Below, piece by piece: positions 1 to 12,388 of a DNA stretch of 64,000 nt. The stretch is from positions 124,001 through 188,000 of the forward strand of contig NDFF03000316.1 of assembly GCA_002150815.3 (NCBI GenBank), in the 5' to 3' direction. The notes under the pieces are model-generated. The model had not been told where the DNA came from, did not search any database, and saw only the letters and a list, made by a program, of their open reading frames with translations. The position numbers and the translations under genes were made by a program. Position 1 is the stretch's first letter, and each line of letters opens with the position of its first letter. This DNA is from Grammothele lineata. Taxonomy: Eukaryota > Basidiomycota > Agaricomycetes > Polyporales > Polyporaceae.

Positions 1-2865
1 ATGGTGCGGACGACCTGCACGAGGGAATCTGATGCGACGCTGTTCGCGTAGTCGAAGGGAAGACATGGCAAACACGTGAGTTTCGACAATCGCTCAAGAC
101 CGTCAGGATCAGCAACGAAGTCGCGGCAATGCGGGATGTGCTGGAAGAAGCCCTCGAGGAACTGTAAAGAACCGGATAAGATGACGTATTACAGAAACGT
201 AAGCTGTCAAGACGCGCCTTGCCGAAGACGTCGATGTATGAGATGACGATAGTATCATGAGACCTCCCGAAGAAGTCGTCTCGGGGCGGCGTCGTGTTGT
301 CGCCGGCAGGTCCGGTAGGCTGAGCAGGGTCGCTGGAGGGCTGTTCTGTCGTACCCGGCTGGTCGACGTCCATGGCAACGACGGTGTCCGTACTATCGGA
401 CGCTGAAGGAGCGGAGGCGGAAGGAATCAGCCTGTACCAGTGCTGATGCTCCTTCGGCGGAGCGAAGTTGTTGCCGAACTCCTCGATTCTACCCATCGTA
501 GTCTTGATCGCAGCGAAGACCTGGTCCTTCAACGATGGGTGATGACGAATCAACTCCTCAATCGACGTCCCGATGAGGACGGCATTCTCTTTCTCCTGCA
601 AGACGCGTTGGTGATCTTCCGAAGTGAAGATGGAGAACAGGCTAGGGATGGTATTCGGACGCGCAGTAAGCTGGTCCTGGCCTGCCTGGTTCAGGCAGAG
701 AGCGCCGAGCGCGTTCGGGACAGATTGAATGACCTCGATTACGGGCTCGAGACCCTTCTCGATGACACTGTAGAACACCTCAGGAAGACCCTTCTCTTGG
801 ATAACCGGCAGACATGTCGGCTCGTTGTGAACAAAGATGGCCATGATGTTGATAGCTGGCAGGCGTTTGGCATTAGTTATACTATTCGATCCCAATGTTC
901 CGTGTTGACTCACCAAGAGCAAGCGCACTAGGCCCGAAAACTGCGCGATGCTGCATGACCTTCTTCACAGAGCTCAACAATGACGAGTCAAGCAGTCCTC
1001 GCAAACCTTCGGCAGTACCAGAGGATTGCATCATGCGGTGTACGGAGCGCAACGTATGTTTGAGAACGGCTGTCCGAGCTACGGAGAGCTTGCCTGTAAA
1101 GAAATAAGCAACGAGAGTGGCGTGGTAGAAAGGAACACGCATACCATAAGGCGCAACGACGTCGTTGGGCGTTCCGTCATTCGCAAACTCTTCAATGTCC
1201 AAGTTGATCTCATTCTACCAGCGAAGGTAAGAAAGCTGAACCTGGCCGACGAGTAACACAACTCACCTCGATGCGGTCGATGAGAATCTCCACTCCTCGC
1301 GCATTGCAGAACAAAGTGAATGCGTTAGTATAACCATACAACACGTTGTCTAACAGCTGCATGGTCTTCGACACGAGATACAAGCGATTGGGAAGCCTAT
1401 TCTCGATGGCCGAGATCAATACGGGCACCAGACCAGCACCTACGATCTGGCCTCCCCCTGACGAGTGGGTAGCGAGGAACGTGATGAACGTGAACAGCGC
1501 CTCCACGAACGACTGGGGAATCGTCGACGTCGGTTGTGAGATCTCGTTGACAGTCTTCCGGAGGAGCGCCATGAGAATACCGTGGTTGACGCTCGCGTTT
1601 ACTGCGGTAAGAACTTCGGGGAGCTTCTGTCGGTACCGCGACATCGCGTCCAGCGCCGCGATCGCTGCCGTTTGCACCTGCACGTCGACGCCCCTATCGA
1701 GCTGGAGGAGCTCGGCGACGTGAGTGACGAGGTCGGGTTCGTAAAGGAACAAAGACGAGATCGCTTGCTGCTCTGAGTGTGTGTGGCCGAAGATGGCTGT
1801 CGCGAGCAGGCGAACGACGACGAGCTTCTCCCGGTCGGCCAAGTGCGTGTTCGTGAGGGCCTGCGCGCCGCGGATGCGCATGAGTAGCTCGGTCTTCTCT
1901 CGTTCGGGGACGCTGAACGCCTCGATCGCGTCCGCGAGGATGTCCATCGCGTTCTTGGATTCGATCGTCTTGCTGTCGATGTGGATGGTGACCGCGCCAG
2001 AGGATGTTGACGCGCCTGCTGCGGAACCGGTGGATGATGAACCGGGCTTACGGGGTGTTTGCGCGGTCGAGTCAAACACGTCTCCCTCCACCGCCTTCTC
2101 CTTCTCCTTTTCCTTCTCCTTGTCCTTGCTCGAAGGCGCCTGCCTGTAGAACACGAAGTTCACCTCCCTTGCTTCCGTGGGGAGCGCGTCCACCTGCGCC
2201 TTTCCTTTCTCCGTCACGAGGTCAACAAGGTTGATGTCGTAGTCGCGGAGATTGGGCCATCGCTTCGCGAGAGAAGTAAGCCGTGGTGTTGAGATGCTCA
2301 GCGCGTGGGACACGGCGGGCTGAGAGGAGTATTGTTGTGCGGGGCGCAGGAGTAAGTTGAGCGCAAGGATGACGACGTCGAGGTCGGATGAGAACATGAG
2401 GCTGTTGAGACGCTATATATGCGGTGTGGTCAGGAAGAGCCAAGGAAAGAGGAGGCAATATACGCACATCGTATGAATTGAATGTCTTCCTATTCGTCGA
2501 GTTCTCCAACAGCAGACGCTCGAAACGGAGGATCTCGCAGACTGTCTTCTTCGTTAGAGGGGTGAAAACGTTCACCTGGAGGTTGTCGATGTCGTAGTCG
2601 CGGATGGCCTCCTCGAGGATCGCGTCGAATTTGTTGAGGACCTTGATCCATGCGTTCAGATCCGAGCGCGGCCATTTCCACGACTCGATCTGAGAGAGGA
2701 CCTCGTGCAGATCATCGTTGGGCGTGTTTAGAAGTTTGTCAATGAGCTCCACCACCTGAGGCAGCTGTGCGGCGGGGAAGGTAAGCCAAGGGCATGCGCG
2801 TCTTGTGCACAAGAGTGACATACCGGAGCAACGGCTCTCTTCGATTTGTGTAGAATCCTCATCAT
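1..2865 (-). CDS. TOM1: TOM1/HUWE1-type HECT E3 ubiquitin ligase, N-terminal part (partial)
   Basis: Homologue of the giant HECT-domain ubiquitin ligases (yeast Tom1, animal HUWE1), which ubiquitinate nuclear and ribosomal clients. Only the N-terminal DUF908/DUF913 armadillo-like region is present; the rest, including the HECT domain, lies beyond base 1. The start at 2865 (MMRILHKSKRAVAP) is followed by a short intron, then LPQVVELIDKLLNTP and WKWPRSDLNAWIKVLN, which are typical of this family. Further exons (about 2472-2764, 1270-2415, 920-1200 and 240-880) carry RWPNLRDYDINLVDLVTE, GGGQIVGAGLVPVLI and an acidic/Ser-rich linker with a Lys-Glu run near 2100-2140. Introns are about 50-70 nt with normal GT-AG ends. 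The gene is divergent from the PC4 gene, about 345 bp away. The family call is firm; exact exon ends are approximate. Confidence 0.9.
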
Positions 2866-3210
2866 CCGCGACGAGGATGTGAGAGTTTGGTCGTGTGGTC
2901 TTCCCCCCGAGCCTTCAGGTAGACTAGAGGTAGAATCGAGGGCGTGTGGGGGTGTGGGCTGCAGAGAGCAGTGGCGGGCGAGGTCGAGGACCGCTTACGC
3001 GGAGGCTTCAGGGTCGGGGGCCCGCTATGACAATTTGTCTCACGCTTATGACCCAATTGTTCCCACGACTAGTGTCCTGATTAAGTCGGACGCTTGACGC
3101 GTTTGACGCGCTTTCAGACGCGTCCCCAAGAGCTTCAGCGCGTCTTGCTTGCTCGCGTCCAAGTCTTCCGACCGCGTTTTAACACACATTTCTGTACTTG
3201 TCTCTTAAAC
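2866..3210. promoter_or_regulatory. divergent promoter region between TOM1 and PC4 genes
   Basis: This 345 bp spacer separates two outward-facing start codons and so must hold both promoters. I see no clear TATA box. It has short repeated GACGCGTTTGACGCG-like words around 3090-3120. Nothing else is recognisable. Confidence 0.4.
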
Positions 3211-3974
3211 ATGGGCAAAAGAAAATTACCTGCGCAGTCTTCTAGTGACGAAGAGGAATACCATCCCAAACGCGGTCCCCCCAGCTCCCCAGAGAAGCCA
3301 CTAGGCCAGTCGGCACGTCGGACTGGCAAGAAGGTTCAGCAGGTATGTTGGAAATGTGTCTACTCCGTTGCATGTCAACCAATCCTCATTTACTTCAAGA
3401 GTAGTGATGAAGAGAGTGAGAGTGAGGATGAACCCATCAAGCCACCGAAGAAGGTGAAGCCGAAGGCTACGGCGAAGACTAAGGCAGCCAAACCACCTTC
3501 AGGGGTACGTGCGCCCCGTCTGTAGCCGCTTGGCTCCATACGCTAACGCGCGTTTCAGGCGATCAAAAAGCCTAAGATAGCTGTGGAAGAAGACGAGGAA
3601 GTCGACACTGGCGATATCAAAGTGGGCGTGAACGCGTCTGGGGACCGCTTTGTGGACTTGGGCAGGAAACGGAGAGCAACCGTGAACACGTTCAAGGGTG
3701 AGTGTATCCCTTGTCATGATCCCGAATTGTGGTAAACAGGTCCTCGTGTTACCCGTATTAGGAGGAAAATTCTTGGACATCCGGGAGTTTTATGGCGACG
3801 AAAGCGACCTCAAGCCTGGGAAGAAAGGGATATCTATCACACAAGAACAGGTGCGTACTTCCTACCGCAGCACGTTGACCCGTTCAGACGCTGACCTCAT
3901 CTGGTCGTCAGTGGGAAATGCTGAAGAGGAGCAGCGATGTCATCGACTCGTTCTTTGCCCGGCTGCAAAAGTAA
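3211..3974 (+). CDS. SUB1: PC4/Sub1 transcriptional coactivator
   Basis: Small nuclear single-strand-DNA-binding coactivator of RNA polymerase II. Five exons are readable: 3211-3342, 3400-3504, 3559-3697, 3762-3850 and 3912-3974, all with GT-AG introns and matching phases. The N-terminus is a Ser/Asp/Glu- and Lys-rich disordered arm (SSDEEE, SSDEESESEDE) like the phosphorylated SEAC region of human PC4. The C-terminal PC4 core is complete: DRFVDLGRKRRATVNTFKG, then KFLDIREFYGDESDLKPGKK, GISITQEQWEMLK and a final helix ending FFARLQK. The start is the first ATG in the exon and heads the acidic arm. Length, about 175 residues, fits fungal Sub1. Confidence 0.93.
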
Positions 3975-4105
3975 ACTACGCGGACCACTTGCTCGTCCTC
4001 TCGTCTCTATTCTCGCGCCTGCTCTCGCTATCGTTGCTCATCTGCTTTGTACGTTGATTAGTCTAAAATGTATTATACCCAGCTCCGTCTCTACAAATGA
4101 CAACA

Positions 4106-6595
4106 CTACGCCAGCCCTGCAGCAGCCTTGTGCGCGCCCTGCAGCCCGCCGACAGTGAACAAACCGCGTACCCAGGCTCCCGCGGTGACCATACGCGCTC
4201 CAGTGTCCATCCACCACTCTGTGAACTCGATAGAGCGGTACATCCTCTCGTAACGCCTGAAATTGCGCATGTCAGTACGAATGATACGTGTCAGGGAAGT
4301 GCCGCGCAACGCACCACCACACCCAGAAGTAGTCCCACAGCAGCCCGAGGGACATACTGGAGAGGCCTTTCCGCCGTATCTCCGACACCAATCTCTCACT
4401 CTCGTCGACCCAAACGGCGAACGTGCAGTACTTGGCCGTGATGAGGAATATGCGTATCTGCGAGACATCAGCACAGGACCGAGGATGTGTGCAATAGCGA
4501 CGTACGTTGGCATGCGTGGTGGCAAGGGCGCGATCGAGGCTCCTGCAAATCATCCAAAAAGTCGGCATTTCCACGCATATATGCAGATTCGTGGAGAGAA
4601 CGTACCGTGTCAGGTCGTTGAGCTTGAGCACCATGAGCACTCTCCGCGGGACCCGCCGGAGCACGTCAAAAACAGACAAAAGCAACCCCTCACGCTGCAC
4701 GACCGCGTTCCGGATCGCCTCCATCTCCTCCTCTGTCTGTGGTGAGAGGTCGATCATGCTCTTCCCCCGCGCGAACGCCCCCTCGCCCTCAGACTCCTCC
4801 CATGACCCCTCGATCGCGGCACGGCCTGTGATGGCAGCCTCGAACACCGGGTACTATGCCCGTCCTGTCTGTCAGCGCATATACACAATTCGAGAGGAGG
4901 CAGGGTTCACCAGATCCTCCTCGATATTCCCGACAAGTTGGGCATATTTGCGGCGCGCGGCGAGAGTCTCCTCAGATGCGGGGGCGATAAGCGCAAGCCA
5001 CCACTTGCTGTAGTTTATCCGCAAGTCAGGGTCTAGGTCGAAGTATAGCCCGTGGTCGAGCAGGACGATCTCGAAGTTGTATGGTGACGTTGAATCAGGG
5101 GGTGCTGGCCGGATGAGGAGATTGCCTGGATGTGGATCCTGCGCAAGAGCAAACCGGCATCAGGGGCAATGGCAAGCGGCAGGAGGAAGGAGAGCGTACC
5201 GCGTGGAACCACCCGTTGAGGTGTACCATCTGCGCGAAAATCCGCGCGAGCTCCAGAGCGACCTTGTTCCTATCAATGTTATTGTCCGACAGGTACACCA
5301 GGTCGTCCACGCGTCCGCCCTGGATATACTCCATGACGAGGATGCGCTTCCTCGCCTCCATCACCTTCGCTGCGCCCTTGCGTCAGGAGAATACTCGTCC
5401 GAATTGAAATGGCACTTACGAATGTACATCGACGTGCGCACGTTTTCAAAATCCGCTACTGCCCGCTCCGCGTTCACCTTCTCCTGTACGAAATCCATCT
5501 CTTTCGGCAGGTTCTCGCGCATTTCCTCGCCCAGCCACGTGAACTCGAAGGTCGGGAACCAATGCTTGATCCACCCTATCCAGACGATCTTGCGTCAGCC
5601 CCTCCTCAATCCCGCTATTCCGAGGCCCCGCACACAGGAAGAGCCAGACACTCACCAAGAGACACCTCAACCATCTCCATATCAATCTCGCAAAACTCCT
5701 CCAGGTGCGGATGTTGCAGCTTCACAGCGACCCGTTCGCCCGAGCCGCGCAGCCTACCGACATGCACCTGCGCGAGACTCGCAACTCCGATCGGTCGTGG
5801 ATCGAACTCGGCGAAGTAGGTGTCGATGGGCACACCGATGTCCGCCTCGAACATGCGCGCGAGGTCTTCGTAGGGCGTCGGCTCACATTGGTCTTGGAGC
5901 GGCCGCATTGTGTTCGTCCATTCTCGCGGGAGGACTGCACTGCGCAAATTGGTCGGTCATTGGGGTGTAGCGAGACCGTTCGGATAGCGGGGAAGAGGAG
6001 AGGACTTACACCGACGCCATATGTTGCCCGAGCTTGATGAAGATGCCTGCCGTCCTTACTCGTCATATGGGGGGAGGCACGCAAACATACTACCACGCAC
6101 CACCATTGGCAAGTAGAGCTCTGAGTACTCGTTCTGCGCTTCGTGTATGACACTCTGATACCGCATGTAACCGCTCCTCTTCTGAGGCATACGTTTTCGC
6201 GAACGTGACCTTGTAGTCAATTGCACCGAAGACAGCCGCTTCTGTTATAACACACGTAGGTTATGCTACGCTCAGCAGCGTAAAGTCAAATACGACATAC
6301 CTGCTATTCTCGAGCACCGCGCAACAGCGAGTACGGTATGCCTGAACGGCTGGTTGTAGTTGTACGCCAGTGCCCCAGCCCCACCCAGCGCGAGTACCGT
6401 CGTGGGCACCACGTATAGCCATCCATTGATTTTCGGCAGCTGTCTTGAGGTAGAAGAGGAAGACCCCTCCGTCGAGAAATTACGAAACTTCTCTGCGCGC
6501 GGTCGCGGACATCGGGGGGGAGAGGGGTGCGTGCGAGGAAGTGGGCCTGAACGTCCTCGGAGGTGGAGTGCGCTGCACCGGCGTAGAGAGAACAT
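4106..6595 (-). CDS. ABC1/ADCK1-type atypical kinase (Mcp2-like), mitochondrial
   Basis: UbiB/ABC1-family atypical kinase of the ADCK1/yeast Mcp2 branch, linked to mitochondrial lipid homeostasis. The start at 6595 gives an Arg-rich presequence (MFSLRRCSALHLRGRSG, then FRNFSTEG) followed by a membrane span (PTTVLALGGAGALAYNY), as in inner-membrane ABC1 proteins. Family signatures appear in order: the KxGQ motif (GIFIKLGQHMAS), LPREWTNTMRPLQDQC, the Ala-rich loop (PIGVASLAQVHVG), the kinase lysine in VAVKLQHP, the catalytic segment GWFHADPHPGNLL (interrupted by an intron after HA) and the metal-binding LLDHGLY. About ten short introns break the gene. The C-terminal exon ends at TAG 4106-4108. 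The branch assignment rests on length and the presequence and is less certain than the family. Confidence 0.9.
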
Positions 6596-6984
6596 GAACA
6601 GATGAGCTTAGAGGAGAGCCGCCGCGCGTAGAGAGACAATCATGGACCCGAGCTTGCGAGCCGGCTTCGTGGAGGAGAGGTATGTCGGGGAAAACTCTGC
6701 AAAGAGGCACAGGCGGCCCGTCTCCAGTCCCTCGTCATCGTCGAGGTCGAACCGGCCCGTTCGGGGCGCAAGGCACAAGCGCTGGCGGTTCACGCAAGCA
6801 GCCAGCTGATGCCGCCTTTGCTGGTCACGGTGTAGCGACCTCGGCGCAATCCGCTCGAAAGGATATGGAACGTGATGTGAAAGCAAAATGGTATACACGG
6901 ATGCTACAACAGCTACTGAAGGAACGGGAGTGACAGATACTCATACATACGCGTGGGACGACAAACAGAGCACATCACCGTTGC
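6596..6984. other. intergenic gap
   Basis: About 390 bp lie between the 3' end of the membrane-protein gene and the start of the ABC1 kinase gene, both on the minus strand. It should hold the kinase promoter and the membrane gene's terminator. I see no supported gene here. Confidence 0.5.
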
Positions 6985-8322
6985 TCACAACCTAGGCGAA
7001 GAATCCGACGCGAAGCGTATCTCCCCGGCTTTATGTATGTCCAGGAAGCTCGAGTCCGCCGTTTCACTGGGGTATGTAGAGTAACCTGAAGTCGTGTGGC
7101 TGTTGGTGAGGCCCGGCACTGACGCCATTGTTCGGTTAGGGCCCGACTCGAATCGCATGGCGGACATGCTCATGTTTGCGCTTCTCTGCCGAGATGACGT
7201 TACGCCAGTGTCGAGGTCGGAAGACGTCAGACCGAGCGTGGACATGATGATGATCATAGTCGGCACGATACCCTGAAGGAACGAGTCAGCTCAGGTTCAC
7301 ACCACGCTGAGTCTTGCTGTACTTACCGTCAGCTGCGCGATCGGGTCATACACGATATAGAACGCGTTGCTACCGATGAAGTACAGCGTGATCTCGATGA
7401 CGAGCGCCGTACTATAGATCATCGCGGACTCGATAATGAGCATGAGCACCCGCGTGTACCGGAACTTCCCCTTCACGCGGTGGCCCGCAGTCTCGCGCGT
7501 GATAAACCAAATCCTCGCAGCAACGAGGGTCGTCACGATCACGTTAGTGGCCAGCGACAGACTGAATACGGAGCCGTTCCAGCGTTGGAGGATCTAAAGA
7601 CAGTACGGGTCAATTTTGTTCAGAAGTGAGACGATAGAACGACGTACGTTAGCAAACGCGCTGTGGATACTCTTAGCTTCGGCGAAAATGATAGCTTGAG
7701 CGAAGCCACAGACTGCAATATACTCCTCAGCCGTGTGATCCCGCAAATACACACTGAACATACTCACCAGCAGACCCGATGATCAGAAGTATGGGGAGGA
7801 CGCAAACCTTCCAGTTCCCTCCCCACACATGCCAGCATCTCCAGACCTGCCAAGACCGGTCCATGATGTTAGTTCTAGACAGGTCGGCCTGCGCAAGTAC
7901 GAGAGAGCTTACGACAATGCTGTCGCCCAGGATAGAATTAACTGAGTGAATGGTGACCTTGGCGACGTTCGGCGGGGTCGAGACGTCCGCGAAGTACGCT
8001 GCAGGTCCGCCCTCCGCGTCGCGCAAGTCGATGAACCCTCTAATGAGGCGGTAGAAACCGAGCGAGACGTGCGTCGTGGAGAAGCAGAACATGAGCACGG
8101 CGACCCAGAAGATGACCGGCGAGATCTTGCGCGCGCGGCGGAAGCGGAGGATATAGACATAGGAGCTGAACAGACAAATGTTGATCCCTGCGCACGCAGT
8201 TGGACCGCGGAGTGAGTGCGAGGGGAAAATCGTTTTAGGCGGGAGGACGTACCGTAGAACAGGGTCTCGAGCCAGATCGCGGTTAGGTACGCCTTGTCAA
8301 GAGGGAGCGCGGTCACTGCCAT
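6985..8322 (-). CDS. multi-pass membrane protein of an Agaricomycete-specific family
   Basis: Function unknown. The protein has about seven hydrophobic segments in six or seven exons. It starts MAVTALPLDKAYLTAIWLE, followed by FYG and INICLFSSYVYIL. Later segments are VIFWVAVLMFCFSTTHVSLG, WKVCVLPILLIIGSA, LATNVIVTTLVAARIWFI and MLIIESAMIYSTALVIEITL, and the tail is Ser/Thr-rich and presumably cytoplasmic. The layout (LETLFYGIN near the start, then alternating helices and a disordered tail) matches a large uncharacterised family in mushroom-forming fungi. An upstream in-frame ATG at 8406 would add 28 residues; I prefer 8322 because the family usually starts just before the first helix. It differs from the DUF6533 genes elsewhere in the window. 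Confidence 0.75.
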
Positions 8323-9587
8323 CTTGAGTACGCGCTGCCAGGACTTGCCACTAGGCAAGGTGCGCGGGATGTGGAGAGGGATCGGGATGGGGGCGTCCAA
8401 CCGCAAGCGCGGTACCGACGTCCATCATTTATAAGTGGGGGCCGATCCTCGCCGGCAACGGTCAATGAACGGCGTCCTGCGAGCCGGGGTAGAGTGACTT
8501 CATAAGGTGTAGTCATTTGAGGGCGGTGGGATCGCTGTTGGAAAAACTCTGCCTACCGGCGACGCTCCATTGATGATTGCATCGGAGATACCATCTAAAC
8601 ATGGGAGAACCCGTACCGCGTTTGTGGCGCGCAGTACTGCCCACCTCCACGCTGTCTACTATACACCCATCAAACAACACCTGTCACCGAATACTGGCGT
8701 GCTTCGCGGGAGTTTCTTGATGAACATGCGACTTACAAGTGGCCACTGCTGTCCTGGGTAGTCAGGCACCGCAAGTTAGGATTCGTATTGCACACTGGTA
8801 AGCCCCCACATGTCATCATCATGCCATTCGCACTCATGTCGTTAGGGAGAGGACCTGGGAGGATACGATGAGGATTCTCAAAGGATCGTCCGATGATGGG
8901 TCCGATCGTACTACAAGGGACAGAGACGGAAAGGAAGACCGCGAGATGAGGCGGGAAACAAGTTGAGGCTGAGGATCTCAGCTTGACCTTGGCGGTACCG
9001 GACAAGTCCGTACGTAGCCGCGCTGCTATTGGCTGGCTGGTAGCTGGGGTACTCGCGATAAGCGCCTGTATGCGGTCCCGTCGACGTCAGTCGGACCGGC
9101 TATGTGCCTCAAAGTTGCTTCAGGACAGCTCAGGACATCAAAGAAGCTTGGGTGCCTTGTTGCAGCTGCTCCCAGATCTACTTCAGAGGTGCTTCGATCT
9201 TTTGAGACCACATTTGCTCCATGTGGATCAGCAGATGCTTTCATCATGTGAGCGCATACCATCTCATTTCAGTACGAGGTCTTACAGAAGAAATCTCACC
9301 GCAATCCCCAAACTGGCGGGCTAGATCGAACGTGCGAATGGGGGCCATCATTACCTCTGCGGGCGAGTACTCCCCCTGTGCCTGTACATATGTCATCGCT
9401 TTTCCTTCTAAGATATCGTAAAGTGATGAGAGAATGAGATCTGGTCTTCTGTTACAATTCACGAATAGCGTCGCCGCTCATCCAGGCCAGGTTCTCTATG
9501 TTTTAGCTACTCATGAAGCACTCCGGAAAGCGAAACGTATGGGAGACGTGCTACCCCGGTACCCATCTTTCAAAAACCGACCCGCAT
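8323..9587. other. gap with weak, degenerate coding signals
   Basis: A 1.26 kb stretch with no gene I can support. On the minus strand 9244-9462 reads as an open segment containing DILEGKAMTYVQAQGEYSP, apparently continuing after a short intron-like break at about 9026-9262. Minus 8733-9005 contains TIGPIIGRSFENPHRILPG, faintly like a major-facilitator transporter loop. These may be remnants of one decayed gene. No start codon, complete domain or downstream continuation was found. Confidence 0.25.
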
Positions 9588-10944
9588 CTAAGGAGTCGCC
9601 GTGGCCTGCTCCTTGATGATGATGTCGGCCTCCGGCTTCAGACTCGCCCAGAGGGCGTTGATGTCCCTCGTCGGCGCCCACCCGAGCTGCTTCCTCGCGC
9701 GGTTCGCGCGGGAGCGTGCGTTTGTGCCGTTGGCGACCATAGCCTCCTATAGACCGACACACTATGAGAAACTTTCGTGCTGGGGAACTTAAAGCGCGAC
9801 TTACAGGTGCACCTGCGTTGACTTCTTCCGGCGTGAGGTAGAGGGGCTCAGGGCTCTCGACTGCACCGAGCTCGTAGAGGACTTGGCCGAGGCGGACACC
9901 GAGGTCCTTGTGGGTGTGCTCGCCGTTCTCGGCGAAGTACCAGCCCTCACGGCCGTACGTAAGTTTGTTGGGGCTGTTGACAGCGTTGTTGAGGATAAGC
10001 ATGTAGAGATCGGCCACTGAAGGCGTATGATTAGCGTATTGTTAGTAGAAGTTGCGGGAGAGGAGCTCACAGTCAACGACGTGAACGTGGTCCCAGATGG
10101 CTTGGCCCTGACCAACGACACCGACACGCTTGCGCTTGAGCGCGGAGCGGATGAGGCCGGGAATTTGGATCGAGTGGGTGTTGGCCAGTTCCTTCTCGAA
10201 GAGGACGCCCTCAGGGGCGCCGAAGATCGTCGGTGGGCAGCCAAGAACAAGGCGGGTGTATCCCTCCTTGTCGGCATTGAGGAAGAGGAGGTCAACGGGA
10301 CGGTGAAGCGCCTCGTCGGGGATCGTCTCGAGCTGCTCGAGGTTGAGGTCGGAGTAGATGCGCTCCTCAACGAAGTCGCCGAGCTTGTGCGACCAGTCGA
10401 TGAGGACACCGGTACCGGACTATGGACGTCGTGAGTAATCCATTTTACGGATTGATTGAATTTGCTGTGTACTCACGGTGTGGAAGACGATAGGACGATC
10501 GTTGAGCTTCTGGTGGCGCGTCTTGAGTCCCTTGAGGATGGCCTTGGTCATGGCAGTGTCGTCTGCATTGGCCTGGATGTACATGTCAGCGCACGAATAT
10601 ACATGACACATTAGCAGGTATGGAGGAGACTCACGATGGAAATGACAATGTGAGCGTTCTCAGCCGCCTTCTCGAGCTTGTCGAGCTCAGTGATGGTGCC
10701 GACGACAGTCTTCACTCCGAACTCGTCAGAGAAGCGCTTCGCCTTCTCCGCTGAGCGGATGTACAAAGTGAGGTCGAGCTTCTCAAGGAGCTTGGGCGTA
10801 GCGAGAATCTTGCTAAGGAACGTGGCACCCACGTAGCCTGAGTCGCCAAATAATTAGTGTAACCAGAGAACCGCGTAGTAGCACGTAGAACGTACCAGTC
10901 GCGCCGAGGAACAGGACGGGGATCTTGGAAGTAGTGGTGGACAT
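9588..10944 (-). CDS. NAD(P)-binding epimerase/dehydratase-like protein
   Basis: Extended short-chain dehydrogenase-type protein with a Rossmann fold. The start MSTTTSKIPVLFLGAT runs across an intron into GYVGATFLSKILATP, which forms the N-terminal beta strand and glycine-rich nucleotide loop (GATGYVG). It continues with AEKAKRFSDEFGVKTVVGT, DRPIVFHTSGTGVL, RLVLGCPPTIFGAPEG and HVHVVDLADLYMLILN, the usual distribution for NAD-dependent epimerase-like proteins that act on nucleotide sugars or other small molecules. About five introns are present. The C-terminus EADIIIKEQATATP ends at TAG 9588-9590. A canonical YxxxK was not evident, so catalysis is uncertain and the substrate cannot be inferred. 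A TATA-like site lies about 110 bp upstream. Confidence 0.85.
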
Positions 10945-11050
10945 CTTTCTGATTGAGCGAAGACGCGATAGGAGAGCTGTGAGGAGCGAAATGTTGGAAT
11001 GCGTTGAGGGGTGAGAGGATGAGATGAGGACATCGGGGACGACGTACGTC

Positions 11051-11060
11051 GTATATATAC
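11051..11060 (-). promoter_or_regulatory. TATA-like element upstream of the epimerase-like gene
   Basis: GTATATATAC is palindromic and lies about 107-116 bp upstream of the ATG at 10944. The spacing suits a fungal TATA box with a short 5' UTR. Assignment is by position only. Confidence 0.5.
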
Positions 11061-12388
11061 TAGAGACCGTTGGGCATCTTCCAACGTTCGAACGTTACCA
11101 AGTGAGCCTAGAATTCGTACAGTAGGGCTCTAGCCATCCCATTGATTGCTGACGCTCGCGCGCAGGATTACCGCTTAGCACTCTTCCCAGTTAGGTGACA
11201 TCAACGAGGGATGATGTTGTTACGTGAGACATTCTGCTGAAGGAGACTGCCGGAGGTATGGTCGTGCTGAGACTGTGCAAGACTGGCTGAGGAAGCGCAC
11301 ACAAGGTTGAACGTGCCTGGCGCTCGTCGAGCCCTGCTATTGTTGATGAATACGATCCATAAGCGAAATGTAGTTGAAGCTGAAGGCACTCACTCGCCAT
11401 TGCTCTCGGTTTCCGAGTTCGATTTGTCTTCCGCTTGTTCAGCGCGCGTACATAACGCCGGGCAGAGATAACGACAGAACTAACTGAGACAGAAGGTTGT
11501 ACGACTGGATGTGCATGACAAACACATAGATCTCTTTTGATGAATCATGCCAGTCGAGGTAGCTGTTCGAACTGCGTGGTCAGTCGATAAGCTGTCGAGG
11601 GACGGACCCGATGCGATCTCTACAGCTTACTCATCCCAGAGAAGAGCCACGTTCCCACGGTTCCCGCTGAGTCACTGGCTCAGAGTGACTTAAGCGCTCA
11701 AACATGGCCAGACCGAGTCGTTGCGAATTGATTTGCATGATGAGTAACGCAGACGTTGTTGCACCGGTTGGTTCGACGTGTCTTGGCGAGTTGAACCAAC
11801 ATTCCACCATACGCTGCCGAACATCGCAGCACCGGTTGGATCCTACGAAGCACCGTGACGCCACGCATCTACGACGACCGTTCAATCCTTAATGGCACTT
11901 CTTCCTCGCCGTATGTATGTCCTTGGAACAACGTCCAAGGTCCCTTCTCAGTATGTGCTTACGCCTGCAATGCCGTATGACACGAAATTGACTGTGAACA
12001 TTCACCAGAGTTTGAGCGATGTCCCGATAAGTATCTTGTAAACGCTTGGCCACCAGACCAGAGCAGCAAAGATAGACTCTTCTTCGAATCAGCGCTCTAG
12101 TGAAGTCAATTAGTTAGGCTGCGCCGGTGATCGATAGCCATACCTCGTTCTCGCGACAGTCTTCCCGTGTGCGACCGGCCACTGCGCCGCTGCGCGTTTA
12201 CCCGAACGAACACTGCGCATGCCGTCAAACCTGTTCATTGAATCAACGAAGACGGTATGGGTTGATACGATTCTGTCTAACTACATTTACTGAGACCACA
12301 AAGGCGCTTTCATACAAAAGGATAATCCATTGAACAAATTATCCAGCCGTCTCCCCCGGAGGACGGTACACACAACCTCTATACCAGC
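11061..12388. other. intergenic region without recognisable genes
   Basis: About 1.3 kb between divergent genes. Only short open frames occur (for example minus 11191-11400), with no recognisable domains or convincing splice patterns. The word GCACCGGTTGG occurs twice, near 11,762 and 11,829. I see nothing else supportable. Confidence 0.4.
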
